Positions 53,097 to 64,000 of a stretch of DNA of 64,000 bases are shown one piece after another; the stretch's first letter is position 1; every line of letters starts with the position of its first letter. The DNA comes from Klenkia soli (GTDB lineage Bacteria > Actinomycetota > Actinomycetes > Mycobacteriales > Geodermatophilaceae), in the NCBI RefSeq assembly GCF_900103975.1, contig NZ_FNIR01000003.1, forward strand, positions 310,001 to 374,000, read 5' to 3'. Position numbers and translations under genes: made by a program. The notes beneath the pieces are model-generated. The model was given only the letters and a program-made list of their open reading frames with translations, searched no databases and had not been told where the DNA came from.

Positions 53097-53717
53097 ATGC
53101 GCCTCTACGCCGACCGGCCGGTCCTCCGCACCCGGCAGCTCACCGCCGACCTGCTGCTGCTGGGCTGGGCGCTGCTCTGGGTGCTGGTCGCCCGCGCCGT
53201 GCACGCCGCCGTCCTCGTGCTGGCCGAGCCCGGGGTGCAGCTGGAGTCCCTGGGCCGGTCGATCGGCGACACGATGGGCGACGCCGCCGGGGTGGCCGGC
53301 GACGTCCCGCTGGTCGGGGACGACCTGTCCTCGCCGTTCCGGTCCCTGGGCGAGTCCGGCGACGGCGTGGCCGGCGCCGGGCAGGGCCTGCAGGACGCCG
53401 TGCACACCCTGGCCTGGGTCCTCGCCGTCGCGCTGGTGGTCATCCCCGTCGGGTGGGCGCTGGTCCGCTGGGCCACCTGGCGGCTGGGCTGGGCCCGCGA
53501 GGCGACCGCCGCCGGCGGTCTGGACGTCGAGCTGCTCGCCGCCCGGGCGGTGGCCACCGCCCCGCTCCCGGCGCTGGCCGGTCTGCCGACCGGCACCGGC
53601 GCCGCGTGGCGCGCCGGGGACGCGAGCGCCGTCCGGGCCCTGGCCGACCTGGAGCTGCGCCGGCTGGGCCTCCGACCGGGATCAGAAGCCGGTGTCGACG
53701 GCGCGCAGCTGCGGTGA
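53097..53717 (+). CDS. predicted two-helix membrane protein
   Basis: I recognise no named family in this 206-residue protein. It has a hydrophobic helix near the N-terminus (about 13-40; LTADLLLLGWALLWVLVARAVHAAVLVL), an extracytoplasmic segment of about 55 residues rich in Gly and Asp, a second helix (about 98-120; LAWVLAVALVVIPVGWALV) and a cytoplasmic tail. The 3' 36 bases overlap the convergent Nudix gene. Divergent from xerD. Confidence 0.75.
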   Translation: MRLYADRPVLRTRQLTADLLLLGWALLWVLVARAVHAAVLVLAEPGVQLESLGRSIGDTMGDAAGVAGDVPLVGDDLSSPFRSLGESGDGVAGAGQGLQDAVHTLAWVLAVALVVIPVGWALVRWATWRLGWAREATAAGGLDVELLAARAVATAPLPALAGLPTGTGAAWRAGDASAVRALADLELRRLGLRPGSEAGVDGAQLR

Positions 53718-54259
53718 CGCCGAGCGGTGCGCCGCGGCAGCCAGGATGCCGATGACGGCCAGCGCGTTGCGCACCGTGCCGTCGAAGACCATCTGCAGCG
53801 CCCGGTCGAGCGGCACCCGCTCGACGGTCATGTCCAGCTCCTCGTGCTCGACCACGAAGCCCTCGGGCCGGTCGACCGGCGACAGGCCCTCGGCGAGGTA
53901 GAGGCCGACCAGCTCGTCGCAGAAGCCCGGGGTGGACAGCGAGGTGGTGAGCAGCTGCCACCGCGCCGCGGCCAACCCGACCTCCTCGGCCAGCTCGCGC
54001 TTCGCCGTCTCGAGCGGGGGTTCGCCGGCGGCGTCGCGCAGGCCGGCCGGCAGCTCCCACAGGTGCTCGCCGATGGCGTGCCGGTACTGCTTGAGCATCA
54101 CGACCGCGCCGTCGTCGTCCAGCGCGAGGACGCCGACCGCACCCGGGTGGGCGACGACCTCGCGCACCGACGACCCGCCCTCGGGCATGGCGACGGTGTC
54201 GCGGCGCAGCGAGATCACCCGGCCGGTGTAGATCTCCTCGCTGGCCAGGACCTCGTACA

Positions 54260-54260
<1 letters not shown>
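53682..54260 (-). CDS. Nudix hydrolase, ADP-ribose pyrophosphatase-like
   Basis: This 192-residue protein has the Nudix box ending REL-AEEVGL (GEPPLETAKRELAEEVGL), with the upstream ELPAG motif and the downstream YLAEGL typical of ADP-ribose pyrophosphatases. It hydrolyses ADP-ribose or related nucleoside diphosphate sugars. The ATG shares a base with the pyrG stop (TGATG), matching the mycobacterial order pyrG-nudix-xerD (Rv1699-Rv1701). Confidence 0.93.
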
Positions 54261-58339
<4,079 letters not shown>

Positions 58340-58343
<4 letters not shown>

Positions 58344-59443
58344 GGGACCGGGCCGAGGAGCTCGCGGTAGACGGCGACCAGCGACCGGGCGGTCCCCGCC
58401 TCGTCGGGCCACGTCGCGGCCCGGGCGCGGCCCGCCTCGGCCAGCGCCGCGGCGCGGACGGGGTCACCGAGCAGGGCGCCGACCGCGGCGGACAGGGCGG
58501 CCGGGTCACCGGGCGGGACCAGCTCGGCCGCGTCGCCGACCAGCTCCGGGATGCCCCCGACCCGGGTGGCCACGAGCGGGGTGCCCGACCGCAGGGCCTC
58601 CTGGGCGGTGAGCGACCGGGCCTCCCACACCGACGGCAGCACGCAGAGGTCGGCGGCGCCCATCAGGTCGGCGACGTCGGTGCGGCGGCCCAGCAGCCGC
58701 ACGGGGAGGCGCTCGGCCGTGATCCGGGCGGTCAGCTCGGCCGCCAGCGGTCCGTCGCCGGCCACCGCGACCCAGGGGCCGTCGGTCCACCCGGCAGCGG
58801 CGTCGAGCAGGGTGTCGTAGCCCTTCTGCGGGTGCAGCCGCCCGACCGCGAGCACCAGCGGTCGTCCCTGCGGCACCCCGAGCTCGGCGCGGACCTCGCC
58901 GCGGGACCGGGTGACCGGCGGCAGCGGGGGCGCCGACACCGGTGCCACCCGGACGTCGCGGGCCCCGGCCGCCCAGGCGTTCTCGGCCAGGTCGCCGGAG
59001 GCCGCCAGCACCAGGTCGGCGGCCCGGATGGTGGCCGCCTCGACCCGGCCCAGCAGCGCCTGCTTCGCTCCGGCGCCGGGTTGCAGCGCGTTGTGCAGGG
59101 TGAGCACCAGGGGCGCGCCGCCGTGCCCGGCCGCCCGGGCGAGGGCGGCGACCAGGCCGGCCCGCAGCCCGTGGGCGTGCACCAGCTCGGCGCCGGCGGT
59201 GGCCCGGGCCAGGGCCAGCACGGCCCGGGGATCACCGGGCACGGCCGAGATCTGCACCGGCCGGAACGCGGCCGCGGACGAGAACCCGAACAGCGAGTCG
59301 GTGGCGGCCGGGCCGCAGACCCGGGTGCGCGCCCCGGCCCGGGCCAGCGCGGGCAGGAGGGAGCGCACGTGCGTGCCCACCCCGCCGGTGCTGGTGGCCA
59401 GCACCGCCGCGATCCGTCGTCCCTCCAGCTCTGCCCCGCTCAC
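58340..59443 (-). CDS. GT4-family glycosyltransferase
   Basis: This 367-residue GT-B enzyme has the N-terminal LATSTGGVGTHVRSLLPALARAG, the linker ELVHAHGLRAG, the donor-binding VLAVGRLHPQKGYDTLLDA and the E-x7-E motif in PSVWEARSLTAQEALRSGTPLVATRVGG. It transfers an unspecified sugar from a nucleotide-activated donor. GTG 59443 follows GGGAGGCC and overlaps the MurJ-like stop. It presumably extends a lipid-linked intermediate made by the transferase at 61139. Confidence 0.92.
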
Positions 59444-61137
59444 CGGGCCTCCCCCGCCGTCGACCGCTCCGCTGACCCCGCCGATGTCCCGCTGCCCGGT
59501 GTCCCGCTGCCCGGTGTGCCGTCGCCCGAGCCCCGCAGCCCGGCCACGGCGGCCAGCAGCGGTCGGCGTGCCAGTGCCATCATGACCGCCCCCGCCACGA
59601 CCAGGACGACGACGCCCGCCACCATGCCAGTGCCGACGGCTGCCAGCACCCCACCGGTGGGCACCGGGTCCGCGCCCAGCGCCCGCGAGACCGCCAGGCC
59701 CGCGGCACCGCCCAGCAGGCCGGCGAGGACGGCGACGCCGGCCACGCGCGGGAGGCCCGTGAGCGCAGCGGCACCGACCGTGCGGCCGACCACGACCAGC
59801 AACCCGACTCCCGCGACGGTCACGCCGGTGGTGTGCCCCAGGGCCAGGGCGACCGCCCGGTCGTCCGCGGGCAGCACCGCGGACAGCACCAGGTCGGCCA
59901 CCACGGCGACCAGCCAGCCCCCGGCCACGCACACGGTGGGCGACCGCCACGACCCGCGGGCGTACAGCGCCCGGGTGAGCACCGCCACCAGGCCGTAGCC
60001 CAGCAGGCCCGGCACGAACGCGACGATGGTCGGGGCCAGCCGGACCGCCGACGCGGCGTTCTCCGGCGACGCCAGGTAGACCCGGGCCATCGGCCCGGAG
60101 ACCGCGACCAGCCCGGCGGCCGCGACCGCCGACAGCGCGACGACCAGGACCACGACCGGGGCCAGCACGCGCCGGAACCCCTCGTCGTCGCCGACCGCGG
60201 CGCGCTCGCTCAGCCCCGGGTAGGCCGAGGTGGCCAGCGGCACGGCCAGGGCGGCCCAGGGCAGCAGGAACAGCGTCATCCCGGCGAAGTACACGACCTG
60301 GGTGCCGTCCGGGACGGCACCGGCGTTGGCCAGCCGGATGGCGACGACGGCGACCAGCTGCTGACCGGCCAGCGTGATGACCCCGGCCAGGGCCAGCCGG
60401 CGGACCGCCGGTGCCGCACCCACCGGGAACCGCAGCCGGGGCCGCAGGCCCAGCCGCAGCCCCTGCAGCGGCAGCAGCAGGCACCCGGCGAGGGCGACGA
60501 CACCCAGCGTCGTGCCGACCCCGAGCACCAGCTCGGCCGGCCGCGACAGGTCCTCGACGTCCCGGCCGCCCCCGATGCCGGCGAAGGTCAGGTAGGCCCC
60601 GGCGACGACGACCGAGGACAGCAGCGGGGCCAGGGCGGGCCCGGCGAAGCGGCGGTGGGCCTGCAGCACGCCGGTCAGCACGATGCCGATGCCGTAGAGC
60701 ACGACCTGCGGGGCGAAGACCACCAGGAACCGCGCCGCGAGGTCGACCTTGCCCGGGTCGGCGGCGTCGTCGCCCAGCAGCGCACCGGCGATCGGCCGGG
60801 CCAGCAGCGCCAGGGCGACGGCCAGCGGGGTGAGCACCAGCAGCGCCCAGCCCAGCAGCGCCGAGGCGGTCTGGCGGACCTGCTCGCGGTCACCCGCCGC
60901 GATGCCGCCGGCCAGCATCGGCACGACCAGGCTGGCCAGCGCCCCGCCGGCCACCACCTCGAAGACGATGTTGGGCACGTTGTTGGCTGCGAGGTAGGTG
61001 TCGCCGGTGGACGCGGCGCCCACGGTGTTGGTGAAAACCACGCTGCGGCCGAAACCGGCCACGCGGGCGAGCACGGTGAGCACGGCGATCAGCGCCGCCG
61101 CACCGGCCACCCCGCGGACGGCCTGCTGGCGGGTCAC
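59440..61137 (-). CDS. MurJ/MviN-like lipid flippase
   Basis: This 565-residue protein has about 14 transmembrane helices and MOP/MurJ features: VLARVAGFGRSVVFTNTVGAASTGDTYLAANNVPNIVFEVVAGGAL at the N-terminus, QVVLYGIGIVLTGVLQAHRRF and LPWAALAVPLATSAYPGLSE. It lacks the large cytoplasmic domain of actinobacterial MviN. Grouping with a polyprenyl-phosphate transferase and a glycosyltransferase suggests it flips a lipid-linked glycan, not necessarily lipid II. One base separates it from the gene upstream. Confidence 0.9.
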   Translation of the reverse strand: MTRQQAVRGVAGAAALIAVLTVLARVAGFGRSVVFTNTVGAASTGDTYLAANNVPNIVFEVVAGGALASLVVPMLAGGIAAGDREQVRQTASALLGWALLVLTPLAVALALLARPIAGALLGDDAADPGKVDLAARFLVVFAPQVVLYGIGIVLTGVLQAHRRFAGPALAPLLSSVVVAGAYLTFAGIGGGRDVEDLSRPAELVLGVGTTLGVVALAGCLLLPLQGLRLGLRPRLRFPVGAAPAVRRLALAGVITLAGQQLVAVVAIRLANAGAVPDGTQVVYFAGMTLFLLPWAALAVPLATSAYPGLSERAAVGDDEGFRRVLAPVVVLVVALSAVAAAGLVAVSGPMARVYLASPENAASAVRLAPTIVAFVPGLLGYGLVAVLTRALYARGSWRSPTVCVAGGWLVAVVADLVLSAVLPADDRAVALALGHTTGVTVAGVGLLVVVGRTVGAAALTGLPRVAGVAVLAGLLGGAAGLAVSRALGADPVPTGGVLAAVGTGMVAGVVVLVVAGAVMMALARRPLLAAVAGLRGSGDGTPGSGTPGSGTSAGSAERSTAGEAR

Positions 61138-61138
61138 C

Positions 61139-61969
61139 TCAGGTGGCGCGCCGGCCGAGCCGGTCGAGCTCGCGCAGGCCCGGGGTGGACTCGATGACCT
61201 GGGTGAAGCTGACCTTCTCGCTGGCGAGGGTCAGGCCGGTGATGAGCGCCAGGGCCGTCACCCGGGCCGGGCGCGACCGTCCCGCGGCCAACCGCAACCC
61301 GAGCACGGCGCCCAGGGCGTTGGCGCCGGCGTCGCCGAGCATGACCCGCTCGCCCAGGTCGGTGGGCAGCACGGCCAGGGAGGCGCCCAGCGGGCCGGCC
61401 ACCAGGCCACCCGAGGGGCCGGCGAGCAGGCCGGCCGCGAGCAGCGACCCGGCCTTGGCCGCGCGACCGGGGCGCAGGTCGAGCAGGTTCACCAGGTTGG
61501 CGGTGCCGGCCACCAGCCCGGTGGTGAGCACGCCGTCCGCGAGGGCGCCGACCCCGCGGCCCCGGCGGGTCAGGACGGCGGCGACCAGCCCGGCCGCACC
61601 GATCCCGGCCACCTTGACCGCCCCCGCGGACACCCTGCCCTCGCGCAGCGCGGCGAGGTGCCCGGCCAGGCCCTTGTCCCGGGCCTGGTCGGGGCGGGCG
61701 CCGGCGAGGTCGTCGTAGCCGCCGACGACCCCGGAGACCGCGCCGACGACGGCCGCGGCGGACCCCCACCCGGTGGGTGCCCCGGCCGCGGCGGTCGCGG
61801 TGGCGGCGGCCGCCAGCACCGGGCCGCCGAGCAGGGTGAGCGGACGCCCGGCGTAGTTGACCCGCCGCCACCGGGCAGCGCCCGGGCGGTCGGCGGAGCT
61901 CAGCGCACCGGCCAGCCCGGCCCGGGCCAGCGCCGCGCCCGCCGCGGCCAGCGCGAGCCGGGAGGCCAT
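61139..61969 (-). CDS. glycosyltransferase family 4 (WecA/MraY-like) membrane protein
   Basis: This 276-residue protein has several membrane helices and the PNPT-family motifs GGYDDLAG (Asp pair), NLVNLLDLRPGRAAK and VMLGDAGANALG. Relatives transfer a sugar phosphate from a UDP-sugar to undecaprenyl phosphate. It is shorter than MraY and WecA (about 320-360 residues), lacking some N-terminal helices, so activity is uncertain. Its start and stop are fused to its neighbours by one-base overlap or gap. Confidence 0.85.
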   Translation of the reverse strand: MASRLALAAAGAALARAGLAGALSSADRPGAARWRRVNYAGRPLTLLGGPVLAAAATATAAAGAPTGWGSAAAVVGAVSGVVGGYDDLAGARPDQARDKGLAGHLAALREGRVSAGAVKVAGIGAAGLVAAVLTRRGRGVGALADGVLTTGLVAGTANLVNLLDLRPGRAAKAGSLLAAGLLAGPSGGLVAGPLGASLAVLPTDLGERVMLGDAGANALGAVLGLRLAAGRSRPARVTALALITGLTLASEKVSFTQVIESTPGLRELDRLGRRAT

Positions 61970-62952
61970 CAGTTGCCGGCCCCGCTCCCGGCGGTGGCCG
62001 GGATAGGCGGCACCGGCTGGGCGTCGTCCCCTGTGCCGAACTTGCCCGACGTGCCCTCGCCCTCGGTGGACAGCGCCAGCACGGTGCTGATCCGGCCCTC
62101 GGGGGCGTTGGCGTTGTCCACCGTGGAGACCAGGGTCGAGGCCTCGGTGTCGGCCCGGATCGTGCCGACCAGCCCGCCGTCGGCAGCGGCCCCGGCGTCG
62201 CCGGAGACCACGGTGCCCGAGCCCTGCCGGTCCAGGGCGGTGACCAGCTGGACCAGGGTCGCGTTGCGCTCAGCGGCGTCGTCCCCGGTCAGCGAGCCCG
62301 AGGTCAGGAAGATCGCGTAGTCCGCGGCGACGACGCTGGCGCTGTCCTGGGTGAGGACGCCCAGGGTGGAGAGACCGCCGAGCACCTGGGCGGTGGCGGT
62401 GGTGGCCGGGGCCTCGGACGTGCTGCCCTCGGCGGCCCGCGGGATCATCAGCACCTGCGCCAGCAGGCTGGCCACCAGCTCACCGGTGTCGCTGGTCTCG
62501 GTGGGCAGCTCGACCCCGGCCGGCAGGGCGCCCTGGGTGGCGAGGTAGTTCTGCAGGCTCGACGCGGACCCGGGGTCGCTGTAGGCCGGGTTGAGCCGGA
62601 CGGTGCCGTTGACCGTGGCCCCCGCGTCGCCCAGCAGCGAGGTGATCTCGTCGACGGCGTCGGTGTCGACGTCCTCGTTGCCCACGACCAGCAGCACCGA
62701 GCGCCCGGTGAGGGTGCCGGCCACGAGCGCGGGCCCGACCTCCTCGGCGAAGCCGCCGGTGGAGTCCAGCTGCGCCTGCAGGCCCTGGTTGGTGTCCTCC
62801 AGCGACCGCTTGTCCTCCTGCAGCCCGCTCACCTGGGTCTGCAGGTTGTCCAGCAGACCGCCGTTGAGCGCGGTCGTGCCGATCACGATGCCCAGCGCCA
62901 CGGCCAGGAAGACCGCGATCAGGGAGACGAGGTGGTAGCGGAAGTCGATCAC
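61969..62952 (-). CDS. mctB: copper-export/outer-envelope protein, MctB-like
   Basis: This 327-residue protein has an N-terminal membrane anchor (FRYHLVSLIAVFLAVALGIVIGTTAL), a coiled coil (LLDNLQTQVSGLQEDKRSLEDTNQGLQAQLD) and an extracytoplasmic domain, as in mycobacterial Rv1698 (MctB, copper efflux). Many actinobacterial homologues have no proven copper link. GTG 62952 overlaps the SteA stop. It corresponds to the Rv1697-Rv1698 gene pair. Confidence 0.9.
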   Translation of the reverse strand: MIDFRYHLVSLIAVFLAVALGIVIGTTALNGGLLDNLQTQVSGLQEDKRSLEDTNQGLQAQLDSTGGFAEEVGPALVAGTLTGRSVLLVVGNEDVDTDAVDEITSLLGDAGATVNGTVRLNPAYSDPGSASSLQNYLATQGALPAGVELPTETSDTGELVASLLAQVLMIPRAAEGSTSEAPATTATAQVLGGLSTLGVLTQDSASVVAADYAIFLTSGSLTGDDAAERNATLVQLVTALDRQGSGTVVSGDAGAAADGGLVGTIRADTEASTLVSTVDNANAPEGRISTVLALSTEGEGTSGKFGTGDDAQPVPPIPATAGSGAGN

Positions 62953-64000
62953 GAGAAGAGGTTCTCCAACCAGAACACGAGGCTTTCCCACTGGTCGACG
63001 AGCAGGTCGACGTAGATGCGGCCGGCGGTGGACACGGCCAGCGCCGCACCGATCGAGACGAAGGCGGCCAGCACCAGCAGGACGAGGGCGAGGGTCGAGA
63101 TGCGGCTGCGGTAGAGCCGGGACACGCCCTTGGCGTCCACCAGCTTGCCGCCCAGCCGCAGCCGGGTGAGGAAGGTCGAGGCCATGCCGCCGCGCCCCTT
63201 GTCCAGGAACTCGACCAGGGTGGCGTGCGTGCCCACGGCCACGATGAGCGTGGCGCCCTTCTCGTCGGCCAGCAGCATCGCGATGTCCTCGCTGGTCGCC
63301 GCGGCCGGGAAGGTGATCGCCTCGACCCCCAGGTCGAGCACCCGCTGCAGGCCGGGGGCCCGGCCGTCGGCGTAGGCGTGCACGACCACCTCGGCGCCGC
63401 AGCGCAGCACGGCGTCCGAGACGGAGTCCATGTCGCCGATGATCATGTCCGGCTGGTAGCCGGCCTCGATGAGCGCGTCGGCCCCGCCGTCGACCCCGAT
63501 CAGCACCGGGCGGTAGTCGCGCACGTAGGACCGCAGCGCGCCGAGGTCCTCCTTGTAGTCGTAGCCGCGGACCACGATGAGCACGTGCCGACCGTCGATC
63601 TCGGTGCGGACGTCGGGGACGCCGACCCCGTCGAGCAGGAGGGCCCGCTCGGTCTTCATGTACTCCATCGTGTTGGCCGCGAAGGCCTCGAGCTGGGTGG
63701 ACAGCCCGGCGCGGGCCTCGGTCATCGCCTCGGCGATGGTGGCCTCGGTCTGCTCGGTGCCGGTGGCCACCGCGACGTCGTCGACCAGCAGCGCGTTGCC
63801 CTCGAGGCGAACCGTCGTGCCCTCCTTGACGGCGGCGAAGACCTCGCGCCCGACGCCGTCGACCAGCGGGATGCCGGCCGCGGCCAGGATGCCCGGGCCC
63901 AGGTTCGGGTAGCGGCCCGACGTGCTGGCGGCGGCGTTGACGACCCCGCCGACCTTGCAGGAGACCAGGGAGTCCGCGCTCACCCGGTCGATGTCGACGT
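62949..64000 (-). CDS. steA: SteA-like septation protein (5' end outside window)
   Basis: At least 350 residues are visible: a thiamin pyrophosphokinase-like fold (VLIVVRGYDYKEDLGALRSYVRDYRPVLIGVDGGADAL, DMIIGDMDSVSD) and a C-terminal membrane helix (ISTLALVLLVLAAFVSIGAALAV). It matches corynebacterial SteA (mycobacterial Rv1697), which acts with SteB in daughter-cell separation. The frame stays open to the window edge (VDIDRVSADSL), so the start is missing; a GTG at 63983 is internal. Confidence 0.9.
   Translation of the reverse strand, partial: VDIDRVSADSLVSCKVGGVVNAAASTSGRYPNLGPGILAAAGIPLVDGVGREVFAAVKEGTTVRLEGNALLVDDVAVATGTEQTEATIAEAMTEARAGLSTQLEAFAANTMEYMKTERALLLDGVGVPDVRTEIDGRHVLIVVRGYDYKEDLGALRSYVRDYRPVLIGVDGGADALIEAGYQPDMIIGDMDSVSDAVLRCGAEVVVHAYADGRAPGLQRVLDLGVEAITFPAAATSEDIAMLLADEKGATLIVAVGTHATLVEFLDKGRGGMASTFLTRLRLGGKLVDAKGVSRLYRSRISTLALVLLVLAAFVSIGAALAVSTAGRIYVDLLVDQWESLVFWLENLFS

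Overview
The window is very GC-rich and dense with genes. Start codons are often GTG, and many neighbouring genes overlap by a GTGA or ATGA tetranucleotide. Gene content and order fit an actinobacterium, most likely Geodermatophilaceae (Blastococcus, Modestobacter or Geodermatophilus type); the family is an inference. Housekeeping clusters known from mycobacteria sit at both ends: ftsR-garA-gcvH-DUF881-sbp-DUF881-CDP-alcohol phosphatidyltransferase on the left, and steA-mctB-pyrG-nudix-xerD-parA-scpA-scpB-rluB-aroH-cmk-der on the right, both on the minus strand.

From 4.6 to 22.1 kb is chromosomal accessory sequence. It holds an RsbQ/RsbP-like hydrolase-phosphatase pair and a VanZ protein. Next comes a beta-alanine/polyamine-type catabolic group: aminotransferase, methylmalonate-semialdehyde dehydrogenase, PucR regulator and FAD amine oxidase. 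After a GAF/degenerate-GGDEF protein there is an OmpR-type two-component system whose flanking genes (two COG4705 membrane proteins and a DedA protein) each carry the same 11-bp-spaced direct repeat. A TetR regulator and an epoxide hydrolase close the segment.

From about 22.2 to 45.3 kb lies an integrated island. An intact tRNA-Pro(GGG) marks its right end. A 64-bp copy of the tRNA 3' half plus flank (62 of 64 identical) marks its left end. A second near-identical 20-bp tandem motif, like integrase arm sites, lies just inside each end. No integrase, relaxase or phage structural gene is visible. Cargo: an orphan Phd antitoxin with a collapsed RelE toxin; a GntR-controlled sugar-acid catabolic cluster (OtnK, OtnC, racemase, isopropylmalate-dehydrogenase-like enzyme, two LsrG-like enzymes, CitMHS transporter, cupin, aldehyde dehydrogenase, malate/lactate-type dehydrogenase); a redox cluster of two aldo/keto reductases, two SDRs, an F420-type reductase and a metallophosphoesterase with two MmyB-type XRE regulators and three copies of a shared operator; a two-gene unknown unit (possible beta-propeller plus DUF6221); and a paired SMR efflux pump with its TetR regulator. 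A 47-bp imperfect repeat recurs at the ends of three transcription units in the island.

From 45.4 to 64 kb the conserved cluster runs leftward. Between mctB and pyrG it carries an envelope-polymer module: a WecA/MraY-like transferase, a MurJ-like flippase, a GT4 glycosyltransferase and a large phosphatase-like membrane protein. The most interesting points for follow-up are the island boundaries, the MmyB three-operator circuit, the OmpR-type box shared by three membrane-protein promoters, and the unusual tetronate-like catabolic cluster.
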